The position numbers were made by a program, and so were the translations under genes. From CALZIK01 sp945787635 (GTDB taxonomy: Bacteria > Acidobacteriota > Thermoanaerobaculia > Multivoradales > JAHEKO01), in NCBI GenBank assembly GCA_947259725.1, contig CAMYNM010000008.1, positions 124,001 to 188,000 of the forward strand: a DNA stretch of 64,000 nucleotides, in the 5' to 3' direction. Below the pieces are notes generated by a model. That model was not told where the DNA came from. It was given only the letters and a program-made list of their open reading frames with translations, and made no database searches. The first letter of the stretch is position 1. The number at the start of each line of letters is the position of its first letter. Positions 34,839-43,150 of this stretch are shown here, in pieces.

Positions 34839-35920
34839 CGTAGCTTCAGGGTCGAGAGGCCAACGAGTGAAAACAGAAACGCGAGAATCCAGAACCGCAC
34901 GATGATCTTCGGCTCTGACCATCCACTGAGCTCGAAGTGATGATGAATCGGCGCCATTCGAAAGACGCGCTTTCCGGTCAGCTTGAACGACGAGACCTGA
35001 ATGATCACCGACAGGGCCTCCAGCACGAACAGCCCTCCCACCAGGACCAGAACGATCTCCTGCTTGGACAGCACCGCCACCGTGCCGATCGCGCCGCCGA
35101 GCGCCAGGGACCCGACATCGCCCATGAAGATCTCGGCCGGGTGGGCGTTGAACCAGAGAAATCCGATGCTCGCGCCCACCAGCGCGCTGCAAAAAACCGC
35201 GACCTCGCCGACGCCGCCGACGAACGGCACTTGGAGATAGCCGGCCACGACCGCGTTGCCGGCCACGTAGCTGAAGATGCCGTAGGTCGCCGCTGCGATC
35301 AAAACCGCGCCGATCGCCAGCCCGTCGAGACCGTCGGTCAGATTGACCGCGTTCGACGCGCCCGCGAGCAGCAGGGCGACAAAGGGAACGTAGAGCCAGC
35401 CGATGTCGATCACCGCCGTCTTGAAGAAAGGCAACACGACCGTCGAGGCCACCGCGAACTCGTCGGGGAGCGACAGAATGACCGTCGCCGCGGTTCCGGC
35501 GACGACGAGCTGCAGCGCGAACTTGGTCGCGGCGTTGAGGCCGAGGTTCTTGCGCCTCCGGATCTTGAGCCAGTCGTCGGTGAAGCCGATCGCCCCGAAC
35601 GACAACGTGACTCCGAGCGTCAGCCAGATCAGCGGATCGTCGAGCTTTGCCCACAGCAAAGTTGAAACCGTAACCGCGAACAAGATCAGCAAGCCGCCCA
35701 TTGTGGGGGTCCCGGCCTTCGCGTGGTGCCGCTCGGGTCCCTCGGCGCGAATGCTCTGCCCGATCGACAGGCCCTGAAGCTTGCGAATGAACCAAGGGCC
35801 GAGCAGCAGTGAAAGCAGCACCGCGGTGACCACAGCTCCCGCAGATCGGAAGGTGATGTATCGAAAGACGTTGAAAGCCGCGAACCGATCGCTCAGCGGA
35901 AACAGAAGGTGGTAGAGCAC
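34835..35920 (-). CDS. mraY: Phospho-MurNAc-pentapeptide transferase MraY
   Basis: A 361-aa integral membrane enzyme making lipid I from undecaprenyl phosphate. HHAKAGTPTMGGLLIL, NAVNLTDGLDGLAIG and MGDVGSLALGGAIG are the catalytic motifs; APIHHHFELSGWSEPKI near the end carries the His cluster. GTG start only 2 bp after the murE stop, so there is no room for murF. Confidence 0.96.
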   Translation of the reverse strand: MLYHLLFPLSDRFAAFNVFRYITFRSAGAVVTAVLLSLLLGPWFIRKLQGLSIGQSIRAEGPERHHAKAGTPTMGGLLILFAVTVSTLLWAKLDDPLIWLTLGVTLSFGAIGFTDDWLKIRRRKNLGLNAATKFALQLVVAGTAATVILSLPDEFAVASTVVLPFFKTAVIDIGWLYVPFVALLLAGASNAVNLTDGLDGLAIGAVLIAAATYGIFSYVAGNAVVAGYLQVPFVGGVGEVAVFCSALVGASIGFLWFNAHPAEIFMGDVGSLALGGAIGTVAVLSKQEIVLVLVGGLFVLEALSVIIQVSSFKLTGKRVFRMAPIHHHFELSGWSEPKIIVRFWILAFLFSLVGLSTLKLR

Positions 35921-35922
35921 GT

Positions 35923-37386
35923 CTACTTGGCCTCCAAGGCGCGCTTCAGTTCCTGGTGATCGGAAAGCTGCCGGACTTCGCTTCCCACTTCCTGTCCCTG
36001 CTCGTGTCCCTTGCCGGCCACGAGAACCACCCAGCCCTCGTCTGCCACCGACACCGCGCGGCGGATCGCTTCGCGCCGGTCGGGGACGACCCGGTACGCC
36101 TGGTTGCCGCTTCGCTCCAGGCCCTCCTTGACCGCCGCGATGATCTGCATCGGATCCTCGCGCCGAGGATTATCGGAGGTGACGATCGGCAAGTCGGCCA
36201 GCTCACCCACCACCTGACCCATGAGAGCTCGCTTGCCGGGATCGCGATCTCCGCCACAGCCGAAAACGCAAACGATTTTTCGTCCGCTCGCGATCTCGCG
36301 AAGCGAGCCCAGGCTTGCCCTCAGAGCAGCGTCGGTGTGCGCATAGTCGATGAACGCTGGAAACGGCTGGCCGCAGTCGACCGGCTCGAGGCGGCCGACG
36401 ACCGGTCCCAACGCCTCGATTCCCGCGCCGATGCTCTTTGGGGCTAGCGCCAGGGCCTCCCCCACCGCCACGGCGGCCAGCACGTTGAGCAGATTGAATC
36501 GCCCGCGCAGCGATGACGACAGCGCCAGCTCGCCCCTGGGCGTCTGCAACCGCGCCGTGGTTCGATCGATCGACAGCCCGGCCTCGATCACCGAAACGTC
36601 CGCTCCCGAACCTTCGCCAAAAGTCAGCACCTCGCGTCCCTCGCGAGTGATTTGATCGCGCAGCTCGCGTCCGTAGGGGTCGTCCAGATTGACCACCGCG
36701 CGCCCTGCCGGCTTCAGCTGCGCAAACAGCCTGCGCTTGGCTGCGAAGTAGTCCTCGAAACCGCGGTGAAAATCGAAGTGGTCGCGAGACAGGTTGGTGA
36801 ACACCGCGACGTCGAACTCGAGGCTCGTCGCCCGCTCGAGAGCCAGGGCATGCGAGGACACTTCCATCACCGCGGCCCGGCCGCCGTCCTCGATCACCCG
36901 GGTGAGCAGCGGATAGAGGTCGGTCGCCTCCGGCGTGGTTCGCGGCGAGCTCGCCGAGAGCTCACCGAACTGAAAGCCGAGCGTGCCGATCGTCGCGGCG
37001 GGCAGCTTGGCATGCGAGAGGATCGAGGCCACCAGCGCGCAGACCGTTGACTTGCCGTTGGTGCCGGTCACCCCGACCATCAGGAGCCGGCGATCGGGAT
37101 GCTCGTGGAGTCGCGCCGAGAGCGGAGCCATCATCGCCCGGGGATCGCCGGTGCGCAGCCACGGGCCCTCGAAGCCCGCCGGGGCCTCTCCGACGGAGAG
37201 CACTCCCACGGCGCCGCGCTCGCGCGCTTCGCCGACGAACGCGCGCCCGTCGAAACGTTCTCCGACCAGCGCAACGAAGAGATCGCCGGCCTTGACCCGA
37301 CGAGAGTCGTGCATCAAGCCCGTGACCTCGAAGTCCACATCGCGGGCTTCGATCGGCAGTCCGCGAATGAGCTCCGATGCGCGCAT
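35923..37386 (-). CDS. murE: UDP-MurNAc-tripeptide synthetase (meso-DAP adding)
   Basis: A 487-aa Mur ligase that adds the third residue. P-loop GVTGTNGKSTVCAL, MEVSSHALALER, and the amino-acid-selecting motif DNPRREDP; DNPR indicates meso-diaminopimelate, as in Gram-negative bacteria. ATG 37386 puts 29 residues up to DSR, close to E. coli. An alternative TTG at 37404 overlaps the ftsI stop as TTGA and has GGAG 7 nt upstream; it would add six residues. murF should follow but is absent. Confidence 0.94.
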   Translation of the reverse strand: MRASELIRGLPIEARDVDFEVTGLMHDSRRVKAGDLFVALVGERFDGRAFVGEARERGAVGVLSVGEAPAGFEGPWLRTGDPRAMMAPLSARLHEHPDRRLLMVGVTGTNGKSTVCALVASILSHAKLPAATIGTLGFQFGELSASSPRTTPEATDLYPLLTRVIEDGGRAAVMEVSSHALALERATSLEFDVAVFTNLSRDHFDFHRGFEDYFAAKRRLFAQLKPAGRAVVNLDDPYGRELRDQITREGREVLTFGEGSGADVSVIEAGLSIDRTTARLQTPRGELALSSSLRGRFNLLNVLAAVAVGEALALAPKSIGAGIEALGPVVGRLEPVDCGQPFPAFIDYAHTDAALRASLGSLREIASGRKIVCVFGCGGDRDPGKRALMGQVVGELADLPIVTSDNPRREDPMQIIAAVKEGLERSGNQAYRVVPDRREAIRRAVSVADEGWVVLVAGKGHEQGQEVGSEVRQLSDHQELKRALEAK

Positions 37387-37400
37387 GACCTCTTCGATCC

Positions 37401-39353
37401 TCAAGATCTCGCTCCGAGCCAGAGTTCGACCTTTCCTCCGGCTTGCTCCAGCGGTTGACCCGGTAGCGGAACCTGAGCTTCGACGAATCCACTGCCGTGG
37501 AGCGTGGGAACCAGGCCCGCTCTCGCCAGCTCTCCGATTGCCTCTCTCGCCGTCAATCCGCGCAAGTCGGGAACCGAGTCGTAGGTACCCGCGCCCTCGA
37601 CCGGTTCGGGAGGTACGGTTCTGACCAGCAGCGCCGGCGGGCTCTCCGCCACCGGGCTCGCGGGCTCGAACCGACCGGGCGGAGGCTCCGCAACACCGGG
37701 CGCCACTCCCAGATAGGGCAGGACTCGCGTCATGATGGCGCTGAAAACCGGAGCGGCCACTTCGCCTCCGTAGTATTTCCCCTTGGGCTCGTCGAGAATC
37801 ACCAGCGCCACGACCTCGGGCGCGCGGGACGGAACGAAACCGACAAAGCTCGCCACATGGCGATCGGCGAAATAGCCGGCTCCCGGCTGCGCCTTCTGGG
37901 CCGTGCCGGTCTTGCCGGCGACCCGGTAGCCGGCAACCGCCGCTGCGGTTCCCCCGCCTTCCTCGACCACTGCCTCGAGCAGACGAGTCAATGACCGCAG
38001 CGTCGACGCGCCCGCGATCGGGCCGCTCGGAGCAGAGCGCTCCGGACTCAGCCGGCGACCGCCTCGATCTATGAAACCGACCAAATGCGGCTCGACCAGA
38101 TAGCCACCGTTGGCAAGGGCGCCGAAAGCCCTGGCCAGCTGCAGCGGCGTCACCGAGACTCCCTGGCCGATCGACAGATAGGCCGCTTCGTACTTCGACC
38201 ATCTCTCGACCGGGCGCACGATGCCCGCGCTCTCACCCGGCAAGTCGATGCCGGTCCCGTCCCCGAATCCGAACCGGCGCACGGCGTCGTAGAAGTCGGA
38301 GCGCTCGAGCAGCAGCCCGGTCTTGATCGCGCCGACATTGCTCGACCGCGCGACTACCTCGCGAAAGGTCAGCTTGCCAAAACGCTTGTGATCCCCGATC
38401 CTGGTCGATCCGAGGGTGATCGCACCTTGCTCGCAGTCGATTACGTCCATCGGATCGACGAGGTTCCGGTCGAGGACCGCGGAAGCGACCACCGCCTTGA
38501 AGGTGGAGCCGGGCTCGTAGGCGCTTTCGATCGCGGCGTTTTTCCATTGGCTCGAGTCATAGGCGCCGAACCGGTTGGGATCAAAGGCCGGCAACGACGC
38601 CATCGCCAGAACCGCTCCGGTCTCGGGCCGCAGCATCACGACCACTCCCGACTTGGCGCCGGTGGCATCGAGAGCTCGCCCCAGCTCGTCCTCGACCACG
38701 TACTGCACCGTCGCGTCGAGAGTCAGGTGCAGATCGGCTCCAGGCGCGGCGTCGATGAACGAGAACCCGGGCGCCACCACCCGACCGTCGAGAGCGTCCC
38801 TCAGGAGCTTGCGCCGCACCGGCTCACCGGAGACCACCGAATCGTAGGTCGCCTCCAACCCTGCCAGCCCCGAGTGATCGGTACCCACGAAACCCAGAAC
38901 CGGTCCGGCCATCTCCTCGAGCGGATAGAACCGCTTGCTCTCGCTGACGAAGTTGACACCCTCGAGGTCGAGCGCGTGCAGTGCGTCTGCGGCCGGCGGA
39001 TCGAGCTGGCGGGCCAGCCAGAGCCAGCGACGATCGTCGGTCAGGCGCGCGAGAACCGTTTTTTTCGACCAGCCCAAAACCTCCGCGATCCGTTGGGCCG
39101 CCGCTTCAGCATCCGCCACCTCGTGGGGCAGCACATAGGCCGAGTCCACCGCGACCGAGACGGCCAGCTTGCGCCCGCGCGCGTCGAAGAGCGTGCCCCT
39201 GGGGGGCGCCAGCTCGACGGTTTTCTGCTGTTGATCCAGGGCGCGCTTCGCGTAGGCCTCGTGCTCGACGACCTGCAACTCGACCAGTCGAGCCGAAATG
39301 ACGGCTGTCCAAAGAGCCATCGCGATCAGAAAGGCGGCCAACCGGATGTTCAC
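37401..39353 (-). CDS. ftsI: Septal transpeptidase FtsI (class B PBP) with one PASTA domain
   Basis: A 650-aa class B penicillin-binding protein. One transmembrane helix at residues about 5-22, pedestal domain, then the catalytic domain with the SxxK serine Ser283 (EPGSTFKAV), SSN at 337-339 and KTGTA at 481-485. The last 60 residues form a single PASTA domain (VPDLRGLTAREAIGELARAG), uncommon in proteobacterial FtsI but known in other phyla. GTG start overlapping ftsL as GTGA; the open frame further upstream is a shadow of ftsL. Confidence 0.94.
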   Translation of the reverse strand: MNIRLAAFLIAMALWTAVISARLVELQVVEHEAYAKRALDQQQKTVELAPPRGTLFDARGRKLAVSVAVDSAYVLPHEVADAEAAAQRIAEVLGWSKKTVLARLTDDRRWLWLARQLDPPAADALHALDLEGVNFVSESKRFYPLEEMAGPVLGFVGTDHSGLAGLEATYDSVVSGEPVRRKLLRDALDGRVVAPGFSFIDAAPGADLHLTLDATVQYVVEDELGRALDATGAKSGVVVMLRPETGAVLAMASLPAFDPNRFGAYDSSQWKNAAIESAYEPGSTFKAVVASAVLDRNLVDPMDVIDCEQGAITLGSTRIGDHKRFGKLTFREVVARSSNVGAIKTGLLLERSDFYDAVRRFGFGDGTGIDLPGESAGIVRPVERWSKYEAAYLSIGQGVSVTPLQLARAFGALANGGYLVEPHLVGFIDRGGRRLSPERSAPSGPIAGASTLRSLTRLLEAVVEEGGGTAAAVAGYRVAGKTGTAQKAQPGAGYFADRHVASFVGFVPSRAPEVVALVILDEPKGKYYGGEVAAPVFSAIMTRVLPYLGVAPGVAEPPPGRFEPASPVAESPPALLVRTVPPEPVEGAGTYDSVPDLRGLTAREAIGELARAGLVPTLHGSGFVEAQVPLPGQPLEQAGGKVELWLGARS

Positions 39354-39694
39354 GGCGTCGCCTCCACGAACAAGAGCTGCTCGGAGTCCGGGGCCGACAT
39401 GCCCAGCTCTCGTACCGCACGCTCTTCGATTCGCCGCGGGCTCTGGAGATATGCGGCCTCGAGGCCGAGCCGGCGTTCGAGCTCCACCCGTTGCTCGAGC
39501 TGCTGCTCGAGCTCGTGAATCCGGTATCCGACGCGCAAGACCTCGACGTGGAGCCAAACGTAGACCAGAGCGCAGACCGCCACGGGAAGCAGAACCGCCG
39601 CCACCCAGAGGAGGTCCCGGCGGCGGCGGCGATCGCGCTCTCGGATCAGATAGTCATTGAAGACCGGCCGTACCACGGCATAGGCGCGCTTCAC
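39350..39694 (-). CDS. ftsL: FtsL-like bitopic division protein
   Basis: A 114-aa protein with a basic N-terminus, one transmembrane helix (residues about 27-47) and a coiled-coil (YRIHELEQQLEQRVELERRL) ending in a C-terminal segment RIEERAVRELGM. Sequence identity in this family is low, so the assignment rests on size, topology and place between rsmH and ftsI. Confidence 0.82.
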   Translation of the reverse strand: MKRAYAVVRPVFNDYLIRERDRRRRRDLLWVAAVLLPVAVCALVYVWLHVEVLRVGYRIHELEQQLEQRVELERRLGLEAAYLQSPRRIEERAVRELGMSAPDSEQLLFVEATP

Positions 39695-39701
39695 GTCTCG
39701 A

Positions 39702-40634
39702 CTAAAGCCTCCGGGCCGCGCGAAGCCGAGCCGAACGGGCTCGCGGGTTGACCGCCACTTCCTCTGCGGTGGGCCGAACCGGCTTCTTGGTCAGGACCTC
39801 GATCACTTTGGTCTCGGAGTGGGACCGGCCGGTGATCTCGTCGATCTTCCCGCGAGCGAGATTGCGAAGTGAGTTCTTGACCAGGCGATCCTCGAGGCTG
39901 TGGTACGAGATCACCACCAACCTACCCTCGCTCTCGATCAGCTTCACGACATCCTCGAGCAGCTGCTCGAGACGCGCGAGCTCACGGTTCACCTCGATTC
40001 TGAGAGCTTGAAAGACCCGGGTTGCAGGATCCACACGCCCCTCCCTTCGGCCGGGCCGTCCGGAAGAGCGTCCCTTGGCTCGATAGACGACCCGCTTCAG
40101 GTCATCGGTGGTCTCGAGCGGCCTTTCATCGCGAGCCTCTGTCAGTGCCCTCGCTATTCGACGAGCCTGTCGTTCTTCGCCGTACTCCCAAATGATGTTT
40201 CGCAACGCTTCCTCCGAATATTTGTTGACGACGTCTGCTGCCGTCGGACCTTGGTTTCCCATGCGCATATCGAGCGGCCCATCCCGTCTGAAGCTGAAAC
40301 CCCGCGCGGCGGTGTCGAGCTGCAGCGTCGAGACTCCAAGGTCCGCGAGCACTCCGGCCGCGGGCTCCGCGCCTTCGTCGGCGAGGACTCGCGCGAGATC
40401 GCCGAAGTCGGCCTCGACCAGCCGCACTCGCGAGCCGAAGACCCGCAAGCGCTCGCGAGCCATCTCGAGCGCTCTCGGATCACGGTCGATACCCAGCACG
40501 CGGGCGTCCGAGTGGCGTTCGAGAATCGCTTCGCAGTGACCACCCAGACCGACCGTGCAATCCACGAACAACCCGCCGCGCTCGGGTTGGAGGTAGGCGA
40601 GAACCTCGCCGAGAAGAACTGGTATGTGCTGCAC
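39702..40634 (-). CDS. rsmH: 16S rRNA N4-cytosine-1402 methyltransferase
   Basis: A 310-aa SAM-dependent methyltransferase (MraW) that methylates N4 of C1402, the same nucleotide that RsmI (3.1 kb) methylates on the ribose. HIPVLLGEVLAYLQPERGG, VDCTVGLGGHCEAIL and LADLGVSTLQLDTAARGFSF are family motifs, and ISYHSLEDRLVKNSL is near the C-terminus. It lies between mraZ and ftsL in the usual order. Confidence 0.96.
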   Translation of the reverse strand: MQHIPVLLGEVLAYLQPERGGLFVDCTVGLGGHCEAILERHSDARVLGIDRDPRALEMARERLRVFGSRVRLVEADFGDLARVLADEGAEPAAGVLADLGVSTLQLDTAARGFSFRRDGPLDMRMGNQGPTAADVVNKYSEEALRNIIWEYGEERQARRIARALTEARDERPLETTDDLKRVVYRAKGRSSGRPGRREGRVDPATRVFQALRIEVNRELARLEQLLEDVVKLIESEGRLVVISYHSLEDRLVKNSLRNLARGKIDEITGRSHSETKVIEVLTKKPVRPTAEEVAVNPRARSARLRAARRL

Positions 40635-40664
40635 GCAAGTCGCTTCAATGGAGTTCGATGCGGG

Positions 40665-41105
40665 TCAGATCCCGCGTTCGCTCAGATACTCGAAATCGTC
40701 ATCGGTGAAGGGCTGATCCCGGAAGCGCGCCAGCAATCGCTCGTGGTTCCAGACCTCGAGGTGATCCAGGCGCCCGGCAACCACCACTTCGCCGGTCATG
40801 TCGGCGCTCTCCCGCAGAAGCGGCGGGACCACGACTCGCCCTTGGGAGTCGAGCCGCGCCTGCTGGCCGAAGTAGGCCACGCGCTCGAGGTAGCGGCGCT
40901 TGGTGCGATCCGTGGATGGAAGGTTGGCGAGTCGCAGCTCGAAATCCTCCCAGACGGCCAGCGGATAGAGCTGGACGGAATCACCGACGACGGAGGTGAT
41001 GAAGACCTCTCGGCCATAGCGCTCTTCGAGCAAACGGCGAAACGACGTCGGGACTTTCAGCCGCCCCTTGTCGTCGATCTTGGCTGGCGCACTTCCACGA
41101 AACAT
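40665..41105 (-). CDS. mraZ: Transcriptional regulator MraZ
   Basis: A 146-aa protein with two AbrB-like SpoVT/MraZ repeats: KIDDKGRLKVPTSFRRLL at the N-terminus and ARLDSQGRVVVPPLLRE in the middle. MraZ forms a ring and represses its own operon in E. coli by binding TGG-rich direct repeats; matching repeats lie upstream here. First gene of the dcw cluster. Confidence 0.95.
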   Translation of the reverse strand: MFRGSAPAKIDDKGRLKVPTSFRRLLEERYGREVFITSVVGDSVQLYPLAVWEDFELRLANLPSTDRTKRRYLERVAYFGQQARLDSQGRVVVPPLLRESADMTGEVVVAGRLDHLEVWNHERLLARFRDQPFTDDDFEYLSERGI

Positions 41106-41139
41106 GAGCAGACGTCACCTTCTTCGGAAACCCGACCGA

Positions 41140-41168
41140 CTTTACCATCGGGCTCCACTTCTGTCCAT
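41140..41168 (-). promoter_or_regulatory. Candidate dcw promoter (TGGACA-17-TAAAGT)
   Basis: On the minus strand, TGGACA (41163-41168) is separated by exactly 17 bp from TAAAGT (41140-41145). These match the sigma-70 consensus at 5/6 and 4/6 positions. The predicted start would be about 30 nt upstream of the mraZ ATG. It is overlapped by the MraZ boxes. Confidence 0.65.
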
Positions 41169-41178
41169 TTTGGTCCAC
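41144..41178 (-). promoter_or_regulatory. MraZ operator: four TGG boxes at 10-bp spacing
   Basis: On the minus strand TGGAC (41174-41178), TGGAC (41164-41168), TGGAG (41154-41158) and TGGTA (41144-41148) recur every 10 bp exactly. MraZ boxes in E. coli are TGGGN repeats separated by 5 nt, the same geometry. The third base of the G run is replaced by A or T here. The array covers the -35 and reaches the -10. Confidence 0.75.
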
Positions 41179-41250
41179 ATCTCGGCAGACCCGAAAACGG
41201 GGCGTAAAACCAACGCGAGCGAGCGTGGGGCGTGCGCGCTCGGGCGGCGT

Positions 41251-42327
41251 TTACCCGCTCTCGGCCGCGGTGCTTTCGGTCGGCTCCGACACCGGTGCCA
41301 GACCGTCGCTCGGAGAGGGTGCGTCGCCACCCTGGCGACGATAGTCAGCCGCTTCGGGTGGCGGATTCGACACGATGAACGCGGTCTTCTCGAGCCGGCT
41401 CATGTACTCGGCCTGCTTCTTCTGAAAACGCCGGTCGCGCTCGGCGGCCGCGAGCTCCTGGCGTACCTCCGAGAACTCCCTGAGCCGCGCGTCTCGACGC
41501 TCGACCAGCTGCAGCAAGTGGAGCCCGCCCCGGGCCGCTGTGGCCTCGCTTACCTGCCCGGCCTCGAGCTTCTCGACCGCGCCCTCCAGTTGCGGGTCCA
41601 GATCTCCAACCTGGACCCAGCCCAGGTCAATCCAGCCGGTGGTCGAGCCCGCCGCCTCGGATTCCATGAGTAGAGCCTCGGCTTCACCCGCCGCGATCGC
41701 CTCCCGGAGCCTCTGGGCCAGCTCACTTCGTTCGCTCGAGTCGAGCGTGCTCGACTCGAGCACGACGACCTCGCGCAGCTGAAGCGCCGCCTGGGTCCGG
41801 AACTCCTCTGGGTGATTCCCGTAGTAGCGGCGAAGGTCTTCTTCCTCCACGGCGATATCCGAGTACACCTCGATCCCGAAAACCTCACGCATCCTCATGC
41901 CGTTTTCGATCTGCTGGCGAAGAGCGTCGCGGGTCATGCCCGACTGGCGCAACGCCTCTTCGTATTCTTCGTCGGTTCGAATACCGAAGCTCTCCTTGGT
42001 TCTCTCGAGCGCCGCCTGCAGCTCGGACGGCGGGATCCTGATCGAGAGCTGATCGGCGCGCGACAGCAGCAGCATCTCTTCGAAAAGCGCGCGCATGGTC
42101 TCGGGTCCGACCTGCGCCATCAGCTGTTGGCGCTCTTCCTCGGAGAGGTTCGATCGGGCCAGGTTTCGAATGCGGTCCAGCTTCAGCTTCTCGTAGTCAT
42201 AGAGGGTCGCGATCCGATCGTTGACCCGAAGCACGATTCGGTTGGTTTCGGCCATCGCTGGCCCGGTTGGCAACAGTGCTTGCGCGGCCACCAGCAGTGC
42301 GGCCGTGAGAATGCGTTTTCTATCCAT
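41251..42327 (-). CDS. SurA-like chaperone with degenerate parvulin domain
   Basis: A 358-aa exported protein with a signal peptide (residues about 1-26, ending AMAE). SurA N-like region (NRIVLRVNDRIATLYDYEK), helical middle, and one parvulin-type domain ending WVQVGDLDPQLEGAVEKLEA, then GGLHLLQLVERRDA. A Ser/Pro-rich tail follows. It would assist outer-membrane protein folding. The frame is open to 42888; ATG 42327 has the signal peptide and overlaps the upstream stop by 8 bp. Confidence 0.82.
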   Translation of the reverse strand: MDRKRILTAALLVAAQALLPTGPAMAETNRIVLRVNDRIATLYDYEKLKLDRIRNLARSNLSEEERQQLMAQVGPETMRALFEEMLLLSRADQLSIRIPPSELQAALERTKESFGIRTDEEYEEALRQSGMTRDALRQQIENGMRMREVFGIEVYSDIAVEEEDLRRYYGNHPEEFRTQAALQLREVVVLESSTLDSSERSELAQRLREAIAAGEAEALLMESEAAGSTTGWIDLGWVQVGDLDPQLEGAVEKLEAGQVSEATAARGGLHLLQLVERRDARLREFSEVRQELAAAERDRRFQKKQAEYMSRLEKTAFIVSNPPPEAADYRRQGGDAPSPSDGLAPVSEPTESTAAESG

Positions 42328-43150
42328 TTTTCCCCTGGTATCGCCCCTCGTACCGGAACGGCAGGTTCCTCGAGTAAACGCTGGCATTGTACCGCTTGGC
42401 GGCCCGCTCGCGGAGAGCGGTGATGGCCTGGCCGCGTTTGCGGTCCCTAAGCTCGTCGAGGATCGTCGGCTCCACCGCCTCAAGAGGCATGTCCGTGGGC
42501 GCGAGCCGCTCCGTAACCTGAAAGATATGGAAGCCATAGTCGGCGGCGACGATCTCGCTGACCTCGTCCGCCGCCAGACCGAAAATCCGATCCGCGATCT
42601 CGGGCGGCAGGTCCTCTCGACCCAGAACACCCTGGTCTCCGCCCAGCTTTGCCTTAGGGCCTTGCGAAAGCTCGCGAGCCACGTCCTCGAAGGGCGCGCC
42701 GGAGGCAAGCTCTCGAGCGGCGAGCTCGGCGGTGCCGCGGTCCTCCACCAGGATCTGTCGCACGCGCACTCGCTCCGGCTCTTGAAAGCGGTCGCGATTG
42801 GTGTTGAAGAACTGGTCGATCTCGGCGCGCTCGACCGCCTGGCTGGCCTGGGCGACCAGCTCCGCAACTCCTGCTCGGCTGGCGCCACCGGGCATGCCCT
42901 CCTCCTCGGCGAGCCGCCTCAAAAGCAGTTCGTCGAGGAACTGGTCGAGGAGGCGGGAAAGGACCCGGCTGTCGAGCGAGGGAGCATCCACAATCGCATT
43001 GGCGGCCAGATAGGCCTCGAACTCGGCGTAGGGCACTCGCTGGGCGCCGACCTGCGCGGCAACGTCGGCGGCGGGAGCGCCCGGTCCGCAACCCGCCGCC
43101 AGCAGGAGGACGGCGGCTGCGGCAATCGGATTGGCGATCGTGTGGTTCAC
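42320..43150 (-). CDS. Parvulin-type peptidyl-prolyl isomerase lipoprotein
   Basis: A 276-aa protein with a lipoprotein signal peptide, lipobox LLAAGC, so membrane-anchored in the periplasm. The N-terminal chaperone helices include RLLDQFLDELLLRRLAEEEG, and the isomerase domain (about 125-220) has VRVRQILVED, GGDQGVLGREDLPPEIAD and YGFHIFQVTERL. GTG start overlapping the mfd stop as GTGA. A second isomerase follows at once. Confidence 0.88.
   Translation of the reverse strand: MNHTIANPIAAAAVLLLAAGCGPGAPAADVAAQVGAQRVPYAEFEAYLAANAIVDAPSLDSRVLSRLLDQFLDELLLRRLAEEEGMPGGASRAGVAELVAQASQAVERAEIDQFFNTNRDRFQEPERVRVRQILVEDRGTAELAARELASGAPFEDVARELSQGPKAKLGGDQGVLGREDLPPEIADRIFGLAADEVSEIVAADYGFHIFQVTERLAPTDMPLEAVEPTILDELRDRKRGQAITALRERAAKRYNASVYSRNLPFRYEGRYQGKNG

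Noticed and set aside
37387..38202. N-terminal extension of the murE frame as a possible murF remnant
   Set aside because: The residues before the murE start are Arg/Gly-rich shadow translation of ftsI, with no Mur ligase P-loop, so they do not stand in for murF.
41214..41243. Possible terminator after the SurA-like gene
   Set aside because: A 6-bp stem with an 11-nt loop on the minus strand, but only four T residues and these are displaced by about 10 nt; too weak to call.
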